Below are positions 8,020-15,417 of a stretch of 64,000 bases of DNA, in pieces (position 1 is the stretch's first letter; the number at the start of each line of letters is the position of its first letter). Source of the stretch: Paenibacillus piri (GTDB taxonomy: Bacteria > Bacillota > Bacilli > Paenibacillales > NBRC-103111); assembly GCF_004354045.1 (NCBI RefSeq), contig NZ_SMRT01000011.1, forward strand, positions 186,001 to 250,000. Reading direction: 5' to 3'. Below the pieces are notes generated by a model. That model did not search any database. It saw only the letters and a program-made list of their open reading frames with translations, and was not told where the DNA came from. A program made the position numbers and the translations under genes.

Positions 8020-9327
8020 TTGAAAAAGAAAATTCACTTTGGCTGGTTTACAGAATACGGCCCCATAGGCTGGGATGGCCCGGATGCGGTGGAGGGAGAC
8101 TGGCGGCAGCCGAAGCTGTATCAGCAGATGGCGCAAATTTGCGAGAAAGGCATGTTTGACTTTGTGTTGTATGCGGACCATTTGGGAATTACGTCTTCCT
8201 TCAAAGGCTCCATCGATAACTACGTGAAGTACGGCTTGAACGGGGTTAACCACGATTCGACACTGCTTGCCACGATGGTCGCGGCATCTACGAATCATTT
8301 GGGCGTCGGCACGACCGTCTCGACCATGCTTACCCCTCCATATCTTCTGGCGCGCCAGATGGCATCGTTGGACCACCTATCCATGGGCCGCGTGGCATGG
8401 AATGTCGTCACGACCGGCAACGTTGCCGGGTTTTTAAACTTCGGCATGGATCAATTGCCGGATCACGATGCACGCTATGACCAGGCCGAAGAATATATGG
8501 AGCTGTGCTTCAAATTGTGGAGCAGCTGGGAACCGGATGCCGTCATTATGGATAGAAAAACAGGCGTTTTCGCGGATCCTGACAAAGTACAGCCGATAAA
8601 CTTTGAAGGGCAATATTACAAGAGCCGCGGACCGCTGAATGTATTGCCTACTCCGCAGGGCAGACCGACGATCATTCAGGCGGGTTCGTCGCAGCGCGGG
8701 AAAGACTTTGCGGCAAAATGGGCGGATGCCGTCATCGTCGGCGCGCATTATTTGGACGATATGAAAGCTTATTATGACGATATGAAGCAGCGCGTAACCA
8801 AATTCGGACGAGAGCCCGAACAATTGAAAGTGTTTTTTATTATCAAACCGGTGCTTGGGATGACGGAACAACTCGTTAATCAAAAACTGGAGGCTCTAAG
8901 GCATCCGCCGGAGTCGGCCATTCATGCCGCATTGTCCGCTCTTTCGTCCCGGATGAACTACGACTTGTCCAAGTTTAACATCGACGAACCGCTGCCTCCG
9001 ATCGATGAGAAGGAAATCCAGGGGGGTCAAACGACTTTGTCCCGGTTTTATACTTCCGGCCGCCGCCCGACACTGCGGGAGGTCGCCATTGAAGAGGCCG
9101 CCGGAAACAAAGGCTCCATTGCCGGCACGCCGGAGCAAGTGGCGGACCAACTGCAGCATATTATGGAATCGGTAGGCGGAGACGGTTTTGTCGTTCGGGT
9201 GGATACCCACGACCACGGTTATATGCAAGAGTTTGTAGATACGGTCATTCCCGTTCTGCAAGCAAGAGGCCTGGTTCGAAAGGAATATACAGGGAAGACG
9301 CTGCGCGATAATTTAATGGAGTTTTAA
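8020..9327 (+). CDS. LLM-class FMN-dependent monooxygenase 2 (NtaA/SnaA/DszA family)
   Basis: This is a 435-residue paralogue of the gene at 3810, aligning along its whole length. Shared motifs are KIHFGWF, QMAQICEKG, NHDSTLLATMVAAST, MGRVAWNVVT, DHDARYDQAEEYME, IIQAGSSQRG and a near-identical C-terminus DTVIPVLQARG...YTGKTLRDN. The start is assigned to TTG at 8020, with GGGAGGGG at 8006-8013 six nt upstream; this matches the N-terminus of the first copy. An in-frame GTG at 8002 lies before that ribosome site. The differing substrate loops suggest a different or successive substrate. Both enzymes need reduced FMN, and the riboflavin genes start about 120 nt downstream. Confidence 0.93.
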   Translation: MKKKIHFGWFTEYGPIGWDGPDAVEGDWRQPKLYQQMAQICEKGMFDFVLYADHLGITSSFKGSIDNYVKYGLNGVNHDSTLLATMVAASTNHLGVGTTVSTMLTPPYLLARQMASLDHLSMGRVAWNVVTTGNVAGFLNFGMDQLPDHDARYDQAEEYMELCFKLWSSWEPDAVIMDRKTGVFADPDKVQPINFEGQYYKSRGPLNVLPTPQGRPTIIQAGSSQRGKDFAAKWADAVIVGAHYLDDMKAYYDDMKQRVTKFGREPEQLKVFFIIKPVLGMTEQLVNQKLEALRHPPESAIHAALSALSSRMNYDLSKFNIDEPLPPIDEKEIQGGQTTLSRFYTSGRRPTLREVAIEEAAGNKGSIAGTPEQVADQLQHIMESVGGDGFVVRVDTHDHGYMQEFVDTVIPVLQARGLVRKEYTGKTLRDNLMEF

Positions 9328-9449
9328 TTCGCAAAAAAATACATTTCCTTCGGGGTTCCCTCCCAACGCTCAAACGTAAATCCTACACCAAGGTCGCCGC
9401 AAGACGTTTTTCTTAGCCGGGACGAATGAAACGAGGTGAAAGGAACCAT

Positions 9450-10127
9450 ATGTTTACCGGATTAATTGAAGAAATCGGATCGCTGCAGCATATAAACAGA
9501 CAAGGCGAGTCGCTTGTGCTTACAATTCGCGCCAAGCGGGTTTTGGAAGGCGTATGTCTAGGGGACAGCATCTCAGTGAACGGAGTATGCTTGACTGTCA
9601 TCCGGTTTGACACCAATACGGTCTTGATGGACGTAACAGCGGAGACGTTCCGCCGTACGGCTTTGAATCGGCTCATCCCGGGAGAGCGTGTCAATTTGGA
9701 GCGCGCCATGCAGGTAACGGCTCGATTCGGCGGACATATCGTCCAGGGCCATGTAGACGGAACCGGATTCATCCGGGACAAAGAAGTGCAGGTTCATGCC
9801 GTTTATTTCACGATTGAACCCGGAGATTCAAGCTTGTTTCGGTATATAATACCGAAGGGATCTGTCACGATCGACGGTATTTCATTAACTGTAGTCGATA
9901 CTAACGAACATCGTTTCCGCGTTTCTATCATTCCGCACACGCTTGCCGAAACGGTGCTGCAGTATAAGCGGCCGGGCGACCCGGTTAACCTGGAGACGGA
10001 TATTATAGGTAAATATGTAGAACGTCTGCTATTGTGGAACGCTGCGGATGTAACGGATCGCAGGGCGGTGCACCCAAACGGCGGATCGCGGTTGTCGGAA
10101 GCTTTTTTAAAAGAACACGGGTTTTAA
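9450..10127 (+). CDS. ribE: riboflavin synthase
   Basis: This is a 225-residue riboflavin synthase, which dismutates two 6,7-dimethyl-8-ribityllumazine molecules into riboflavin and a pyrimidinedione. Two tandem lumazine-binding domains are visible. Domain 1 begins MFTGLIEEIG and has VNGVCLTV; domain 2 begins GTGFIRD and has IDGISLTVVDTN. The canonical MFTGLIEEIG start at ATG 9450 has AAAGGA upstream. The C-terminal tail, with WNAADVTDRR, is longer than in many homologues. No FMN-riboswitch (RFN) pattern was found in 9328-9449, whereas chromosomal rib operons of Bacillota usually carry one, so this copy may escape FMN feedback. It is the first of three rib genes without ribD or a GTP cyclohydrolase II. 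Confidence 0.96.
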   Translation: MFTGLIEEIGSLQHINRQGESLVLTIRAKRVLEGVCLGDSISVNGVCLTVIRFDTNTVLMDVTAETFRRTALNRLIPGERVNLERAMQVTARFGGHIVQGHVDGTGFIRDKEVQVHAVYFTIEPGDSSLFRYIIPKGSVTIDGISLTVVDTNEHRFRVSIIPHTLAETVLQYKRPGDPVNLETDIIGKYVERLLLWNAADVTDRRAVHPNGGSRLSEAFLKEHGF

Positions 10128-10169
10128 GTAACGGCAGCATGATTTGATCGGGAAACGGAGGAGAAGACG

Positions 10170-10811
10170 ATGACGAACCGGTCGATATTCGACAGCATTG
10201 AGGAAGCGCTGGATGATTTGAAATTAGGCAAGCCTGTTATTGTAACGGATGATGAAAACCGGGAGAATGAAGGGGATTTCATCGCACTTGCCGAAAAAAC
10301 GACGCCGGAGGTCATTAATTTTATGATCAAGGAGGGCCGCGGGCTTGTCTGCGTGCCCATTACAGAAGAACGGGCGCAGGAACTCAACCTGCAGCCTATG
10401 GTTCAGCACAACACCGATTATCACGGAACCGCGTTTACGGTCTCCATCGATTATGCAGGGGCAACGACAGGCATTTCCGCGCATGAGCGGTCGCAAACCG
10501 TACAAGCGTTGATTGCCCCCGGTTCCGGGCCTGGCGATTTCCGTCGTCCCGGGCATATGTTTCCGCTTGTCGCCAACAAAGGCGGCTTGCTGAGCCGTGC
10601 CGGCCATACGGAAGCGGCTGTCGATTTGGCCCTCATGTGCGGAAGTTATCCGGCGGCAGTCATCTGCGAGGTTATGAAGGAGAACGGGGAGATGGCCCGC
10701 GTACCGGATTTGCGGGAGATCGCCGATCGTTTCGATATGAAGCTGATTACGATCAAAGATGTGATCCGGTACCATAATGGAAAGGAAATGCTTGTCCACC
10801 GTGAGGTATAA
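10170..10811 (+). CDS. ribB: 3,4-dihydroxy-2-butanone-4-phosphate synthase (stand-alone RibB)
   Basis: This is a 213-residue enzyme that converts ribulose 5-phosphate to 3,4-dihydroxy-2-butanone 4-phosphate plus formate. The metal and substrate motifs are clear: [14 protein letters not shown] near residue 25, [29 protein letters not shown] and [12 protein letters not shown]. In B. subtilis this domain is fused to GTP cyclohydrolase II as RibA; here the protein ends after the DHBP domain, so the second activity is missing. The start at 10170 has GGAGGAG six nt upstream. It lies 42 nt after ribE and before ribH, so the trio raises flux only in the later half of the pathway. Confidence 0.96.
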   Translation: MTNRSIFDSIEEALDDLKLGKPVIVTDDENRENEGDFIALAEKTTPEVINFMIKEGRGLVCVPITEERAQELNLQPMVQHNTDYHGTAFTVSIDYAGATTGISAHERSQTVQALIAPGSGPGDFRRPGHMFPLVANKGGLLSRAGHTEAAVDLALMCGSYPAAVICEVMKENGEMARVPDLREIADRFDMKLITIKDVIRYHNGKEMLVHREV

Positions 10812-10860
10812 ATAATGCGAACAAAAATAGGGTCGATACGATCTTTAGGAGGATCAGCTT

Positions 10861-11340
10861 ATGATTCATCATTTTGAAGGCAATCTTATTTCGCAAGGTA
10901 AAACGTACGGCATAGTTATCGGCCGGTTTAACGAATTTATATCCTCGAAGCTGCTCAGCGGGGCGTTAGACGCCTTCAAGCGCCATGGCGCAACCGAGGA
11001 TGAAGTTACCGTCGCCTGGGTGCCGGGCGCCTTCGAAATTCCACTAATCGCGCAGAAGATGGCGGCGAGCGGCCGATTCGACGCCGTCGTTACACTTGGA
11101 GCGGTCATTCGCGGATCCACTCCGCATTTTGATTATGTTTGCAACGAAGTGGCGAAGGGGGTGGCGGCGATTTCACTCAAAACCGGCGTTGCCACCGTCT
11201 TCGGCGTATTGACGACCGATTCCATCGAACAGGCTGTGGAGCGCGCCGGCACGAAAGCAGGCAACAAAGGTTGGGAAGCCGCGGCCACCGCAATCGAAAT
11301 GGCTAATTTGATTGCCCAATTCGATAATAAGTATACATAA
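10861..11340 (+). CDS. ribH: 6,7-dimethyl-8-ribityllumazine synthase
   Basis: This is a 159-residue lumazine synthase, a pentameric or icosahedral enzyme that condenses the butanone phosphate with the ribitylamino-uracil. Motifs seen are the opening [36 protein letters not shown] with the catalytic His, and [16 protein letters not shown]. Length is standard. The ATG at 10861 has AGGAGG 8 nt upstream. It closes the plus-strand island; an inverted repeat at 11415 may end the transcript. Together with ribE and ribB it can process precursor made by the housekeeping RibA/RibD enzymes. Confidence 0.96.
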   Translation: MIHHFEGNLISQGKTYGIVIGRFNEFISSKLLSGALDAFKRHGATEDEVTVAWVPGAFEIPLIAQKMAASGRFDAVVTLGAVIRGSTPHFDYVCNEVAKGVAAISLKTGVATVFGVLTTDSIEQAVERAGTKAGNKGWEAAATAIEMANLIAQFDNKYT

Positions 11341-11414
11341 TAAATAATATGTAAACTTATATTTTAATGGAACATGTGTTCCCGAATCTGTAAAGGCTAT
11401 CGCTTGAAATAACG

Positions 11415-11446
11415 AACGAGCAGGTCGACATGGCGGCCCGCTCGTT
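11415..11446 (+). terminator. possible terminator after ribH
   Basis: Arms AACGAGC (11415-11421) and GCTCGTT (11440-11446) form a 7-bp stem extended by weaker inner pairs, followed by TTAATT. It lies between the end of ribH and a converging minus-strand reading frame, so it could serve both. There is no long T-run, so efficiency is uncertain. Confidence 0.4.
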
Positions 11447-11454
11447 AATTGTAA

Positions 11455-12226
11455 TCAATTATTGCCGATTTGATTCTCAAGGTTAAATTCATCGACAAGA
11501 TTAATCAAATATTTTTCCATGTACTTGCTGGGTGAAGTTGGAGGATGATGTACTATAAAATCTGTGTCCGGGGAACGGAAGAAAAGATTTTTGATATGTA
11601 AAGCAACAGGCTTTACATAACCAGGCAAATTTTCAGAAGTTAGCGTATGGTATAAATTAACCAGTATTTGTTTCGTGTTGCGGTCTTCCTTCGCTAATTC
11701 AATAACCTCCTGAAATAATTGTTTATCGGTCAAAGCGTAATATATAGCAGTCGTATTCATTCTGTCATGTTTAGTCGTGAGCAAGTGCTTCAATGACTGA
11801 TTTTTAGGAGCCAGGAAGTTCTTCCAACGAATAGCTGATGCTTGAAAGTCCGAATAAATCATGGCATTCCCTTCAAAAGGAGTTATATGTGTTGTTGACC
11901 ACAATAACGCAAGCTCCAAATACTTCTTTGATTTCTTTATTCTCCCCATAAAGCAGTAATGTATTCGGCGTGACGGTGATTGAAGCTGCTCCTATATCTC
12001 GCAGGTTCGATTATGGCGACTGTCGTGTTCAACTTGCCGCTGAATGATGCACCGGCTGCCGCGGATTCAAACTGTACTGAAGTTCTTTTTGCATGACAGA
12101 CAGATCTTTCAGGAAAATGGTATAATGCTGGCAATCGCCGATGAACAAACAATGGTACAATCGACTTTCAAAAAAACGAATATAAGAGGCTAACGTCGTC
12201 TTCGAAAGGTAGGTTGCACAGTCCAT
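11455..12226 (-). pseudogene. frameshifted hypothetical protein
   Basis: Three minus-strand reading frames join into one plausible protein. An N-terminal piece runs from ATG at 12226 (MDCATYLSKTTLASY) to about 12030. A middle piece (SGKLNTTVAIIEPARY) is in another frame, followed by a stop near 11940. A C-terminal piece of 164 residues (ALLWSTTHITPFEGNAMIYS ... ENQIGNN) runs to 11455. The pieces are contiguous and co-oriented, so at least one frameshift and one stop have broken the gene. No family was recognised. Codon use is more AT-rich than in the rib genes upstream, consistent with an accessory origin. Alternatively the 164-residue C-terminal piece could be a separate small gene. Confidence 0.5.
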
Positions 12227-12415
12227 TGATCATTCCCTCCAAATATAATCAAAATGGTAAAATAGATAAAGAAATTACTAAGAAAAGCTTCTGACCGAAG
12301 CCTTTCGATGAAGATACATTCGTGTTTTTGATGTAGCTTTTCTTGCAATATCAGAATTGTTCAGCTCCGCTGAAAACATATAAATCCTGATATTAAAAAA
12401 TTAGGAGGAATAACT

Positions 12416-13331
12416 GTGACAAAAACAAATCAAACTATCGTTCCGCATTTATGGTATGACAAGGAGGCGAATGAAGCAGCAGAGTTTTATGCTTCCATAT
12501 TCCCGAAATCAAATATTACGAATATCTCAAAACTCCACGACACACCATCAGGAGACGCCTATGTAGTCTCTCTTTTGAGCTGTGGGGGCAGAAGTTCATG
12601 GCAATCAGTGCAGGGCCTTATTTCAAATTCAATCCGTCGGCGTCTTTCATAGTTAATTTTGACCCATCGCGAGAAAAAGACACGAGAGAAAAAATAAATG
12701 AGGTTTGGAACAAATTGTCCGAAGGTGGCACAGCGTTAATGCCACTTGATAAATATCCGTTCAGTGAGAGGTACGGCTGGATTCAAGATAAGTATGGTTT
12801 GTCGTGGCAGTAATCCTATCCAATCCAGAAGGTGAAGAGCGGCCTGCGATAGTACCGTCGCTAATGTTTGTCGGTGATAAATGCGGCAAAGCGGAAGAGG
12901 CGATAAATTTTTATTTATCCGTATTTAAGAACTCAAAGCAGGGCCTTATTGCCCACTACCCCCAAGGCATGGAACCTGACAAAGAAGGAACAATCATGTT
13001 TTCTGATTTCATGCTTGAGAATCAGTGGTTTGCCGCAATGGACAGTGCGCAAGATCATAAGTCCAGTTTCAACGAGGCAATCTCATTTATGGTATATTGT
13101 GACACACAAGAAGAGGTTGATTACTACTGGGATAAGCTGTCTGCGGTTCCTGAAGCCGAGCAATGCGGCTGGCTGAAAGATAAGTATGGAGTGTCCTGGC
13201 AGATTGTGCCGAGAGAAATGGACGAGATGATGAGCAAGGGTACACCGGAGCAAAGCGCGCGCGTAACGAAAGCATTTCTTAAAATGAAGAAATTTGATCT
13301 TGCGGAGTTACAAAAAGCATACAAGGGGTAA
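12416..13331 (+). pseudogene. two-domain PhnB-like VOC protein, two frameshifts
   Basis: Three overlapping frames encode what was one protein of about 300 residues with two PhnB/3-demethylubiquinone-methyltransferase-like VOC domains. Domain 1 starts [20 protein letters not shown]; after residue ~50 the frame breaks at the run TCTCTC near 12572, where two extra bases (CT) shift [17 protein letters not shown]. Domain 1 ends [12 protein letters not shown]; there one base is missing near 12810 and the frame changes again to [20 protein letters not shown]. Domain 2 runs to 13331 with [15 protein letters not shown]. The ribosome site TTAGGAGG and start are intact. Such proteins are common stress-related or unknown-function VOC members; this one is probably inactive. 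Confidence 0.85.
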
Positions 13332-13476
13332 TGAAAATATAGACCGCTAATTTATTGCATGGAAGCGCCGAGTAAATCGAACAAATAACTGAAGAGTTGA
13401 GGGAAAGACCCAAGGCTGCCAATCATGTTGGTAACCTTGCTCTGACTGGAATTTACCATTAAGATCCATGCGTTTA

Positions 13477-13925
13477 TGTCGGGTGACAAAAAAATTGTCC
13501 CATTATAAGTCGTGTAAATTGCGGCTTTTGCTTTTTATGGGATAAAGTTCTTGTCAAATTCCTGTGACAAGAACATTATCCCATTCCCGAAATTGACAAG
13601 AACATTATCCCATTCCCGACAATACAACGGGCCCAAGCGTTTAGATGTCACAAGAGGAGGGGCCATGCGTTCTCGAACATAAACCCTTAAAACCGAGGGA
13701 CGAAAACGATAGCTCAACACAAACATCATGAGGCCGCCGCGGGATCTATCTGGTGGCCTCATTAAACTAAATGGCAGTTATCTTCAATAACTTCCTATGG
13801 TATGCGCAACAGCAAAGCTGCGCTTGCAAAAAAACATCGTCAAAAGTTAGTTTTGACGATGTTTTTTTGTCGGGAATGGGATAAAGTTCTTGTCATTTAT
13901 GACATCAAGTTCTTGTCAACCGACA
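13477..13925 (+). mobile_element. 449-bp non-autonomous element with Tn7-like ends
   Basis: The segment begins TGTCGGGTGACA (13477) and ends TTGTCAACCGACA (13925), giving TGTCGG terminal inverted repeats. Inside are about six copies, in both orientations, of a ~22-bp motif GACAAGAACTTTATCCCATT, the arrangement expected of TnsB-type transposase sites in Tn7-like elements. The left end has four sites (one in a 28-bp tandem duplication absent from the copy at 29874) and the right end has two. Two strong hairpins lie within: 13730-13760 and AACATCGTCAAAA at 13833-13863. No protein is encoded. Immediately right of 13925 is a ~40-bp copy of the tniQ 3' end seen near 30273, showing descent from the same transposon. 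Confidence 0.8.
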
Positions 13926-13989
13926 CCGATAAAATATTCAAAATTATAGCTGCGCTTGCAAAAAATATATACATATGTATAAAATACGG

Positions 13990-14118
13990 ATTTTGTGTAA
14001 ATGTCCAACCGCATAAACCGTCGTGAAGGATACTTACAACTTCCCCGACTTTGACATTTTTATTGGATAAGTCGGCATATAATTGATCGACATTATCCGT
14101 GAAAAACATTCCGTCCAT
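13990..14118 (-). pseudogene. VOC/glyoxalase-family fragment
   Basis: The minus strand encodes MFFTDNVDQLYADLSNKNV followed by KVGEVVSILHDGLCGWTFT, a typical piece of a single-domain VOC protein (bleomycin-resistance/glyoxalase type) just before its conserved DPDGN end. The match stops abruptly at about 13990, next to the remnant of Tn7-like element sequence, and the upstream part of the gene is also absent. It is a leftover of a gene cut by the insertion or a later deletion. Confidence 0.6.
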
Positions 14119-14221
14119 GGAACTAAGAATACCTTACTACCTGGGCACACCAAGCATATTCAAACCTCCATTTATAATGAGTTAAGAATCACTATTAGGG
14201 GTAGTACCAGCGAAGCTGTCA

Positions 14222-14329
14222 CCAAGTGCCAACTTGGTAAATCGGAATATACCCTAATTCAGGTACAGCCGACATATACACCTAAAAACAGGTCCTTTTA
14301 TGGAGGGAGTTACCATAAAGTGACCTGTT
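14222..14329. other. non-coding segment with two strong hairpins
   Basis: From 14119 to 14371 no coding sequence is recognised. It holds a hairpin ACCAAGT/ACTTGGT at 14221-14238 and a long interrupted stem at 14287-14329 (AACAGGTC...TTATGG / CCATAA...GACCTGTT). The second could act as a terminator for the minus-strand HAD gene, whose stop is at 14372. It is followed by a copy of the small interspersed repeat AACTATCGTCTCCGTTAGTT at 14347-14366. Confidence 0.45.
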
Positions 14330-14371
14330 TTACATTAGCGCTGCTTAACTATCGTCTCCGTTAGTTAAGTC

Positions 14372-15040
14372 TCACAACCCTGATAATCGATTAATAATAT
14401 TTGGTATATCCGCTAAGTCATCACAAACCGCATCGGGTTGTGTGAATGAATACTCCTTACTTTTTAAGATTGCAAGCATACCGAGTTCCTTAGCGGGAAT
14501 TACGTCAGCTTTGAGACTATCACCAACGAATACACAACGTTCACTTGAAGATCTTAAATTACTCAATGCGATTTTAAATATTGCATGATCTGGTTTTTTT
14601 ATTTTAACTGCACCAGAAGTAACGACATCGTTGAAATAATCTGAAATTCCTAAAGCTGAGATTTTGTTTCGTTGGTAAAAGTCCCTTCCATTCGTTACGA
14701 TTCCCAGCTTATATCCTCCCTTTTTTAGAGTTTCAAGCATCACGTGAAGTCCAGGAAACCCAACACTGTTTAGATGGAAATTGTTGTTCAGATCATCAAG
14801 TAATCCAGTGCATAGGCTCCCCTCAATATTGAAGATGTCTACTAACTTTTGATAGACTTCATCTTTTGGCATTACAATATTGTTTAGTTCAGTGAATTTT
14901 TCAATAAAATTCTTCTTATCTGGAATATATCTGGCTAGGGAGAACTTTTCATACTGGTAATTTGCAAAGCTTGTTAATGACTGATCTTTATCAAGCAATG
15001 TCTGGTCAAGATCAAAAAGCACTGTATCAATTTTTTTCAA
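14372..15040 (-). CDS. HAD-superfamily hydrolase (YjjG/YfnB-like)
   Basis: This is a cytosolic phosphatase of about 222 residues. Motif I is DTVLFDLDQTLLDKD (nucleophile Asp and acid Asp), motif II is GIVTNGRDFYQ, motif III Lys is in KIKKPDHAIF and motif IV is CVFVGDSLKADVIPAKELG. The cap lies between motifs I and II as in C1-type HADs such as YjjG nucleotidase or 2-haloacid-type phosphatases. The start is placed at TTG 15040 because GGAAGGAG lies 8 nt upstream; an upstream in-frame TTG at 15058 lies before that site. It stands alone between repeat regions; substrate unknown. AT-rich codon use differs from the catabolic islands. Confidence 0.88.
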   Translation of the reverse strand: MKKIDTVLFDLDQTLLDKDQSLTSFANYQYEKFSLARYIPDKKNFIEKFTELNNIVMPKDEVYQKLVDIFNIEGSLCTGLLDDLNNNFHLNSVGFPGLHVMLETLKKGGYKLGIVTNGRDFYQRNKISALGISDYFNDVVTSGAVKIKKPDHAIFKIALSNLRSSSERCVFVGDSLKADVIPAKELGMLAILKSKEYSFTQPDAVCDDLADIPNIINRLSGL

Positions 15041-15199
15041 AGTAGCAGCTCCTTCCAAATTACTTCTAACATATTAGTAATTATGCGGGACGCTGTAAAT
15101 TAACAGAAATAGATTTTTTACATTGCGACATAGACAAGTTCTATACCATTTCAGCACGATAGCTGAAGATTACTGCCAGTTAGCTTAACCAACGGGCGT

Positions 15200-15239
15200 C
15201 AGTCTACAACTTTATTTTTCAGTCTAATACTTTATTTTC
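15200..15239 (+). repeat. tandem copies of CAGTCTAANACTTTATTTT motif
   Basis: Two adjacent ~20-bp copies lie at 15200-15219 and 15220-15239, with weaker copies at 15315-15345. The same motif in opposite orientation (AAAATAAAGTNTTAGACTG) recurs at 20251-20269, 20319-20338 and 20370-20387, so the S-layer gene is bracketed by inverted clusters. The surrounding 15060-15357 otherwise shows no gene. Confidence 0.65.
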
Positions 15240-15358
15240 TTCTGACACTTCTAACAGAAGACTCGCAATATAAAACACATTGCCAGCTACTGCCACTAGC
15301 TTAATGCCAATTGCTAGTCTATAATTTTTCAGTCTATTACTACATATCAAAATAAAGG

Positions 15359-15401
15359 GAGGCTGTCCCAAAAGCCATTTATTGGCTCTTGGGACAGCCT
15401 C
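15359..15401 (-). terminator. bidirectional-looking terminator of S-layer gene
   Basis: A 13-bp perfect stem, GAGGCTGTCCCAA (15359-15371) with TTGGGACAGCCTC (15389-15401), lies 16 bp beyond the S-layer protein stop codon. On the minus strand it is followed by CTTTATTTT, a suitable T-rich tail. Confidence 0.75.
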
Positions 15402-15417
15402 TTCAAAATTTGGCTGA

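Noticed and set aside
9328-9449. Possible FMN riboswitch because of a CTTCGGGG stretch before ribE
   Set aside because: Only the first few bases resemble the RFN element; the later conserved stems (GGGTGAAATTCCC and GCCGACAGT-type parts) are absent.
13332-13476. Coding-like stretch downstream of the PhnB-like pseudogene
   Set aside because: Short frame pieces exist but no start, ribosome site or recognised motif was found.
13477-13925. Repeated GACAAGAACTTTATCCC motifs considered as a CRISPR array
   Set aside because: Copies lie in both orientations with irregular spacing and inside TGTCGG ends, and no cas genes are present; transposon end sites explain them better.
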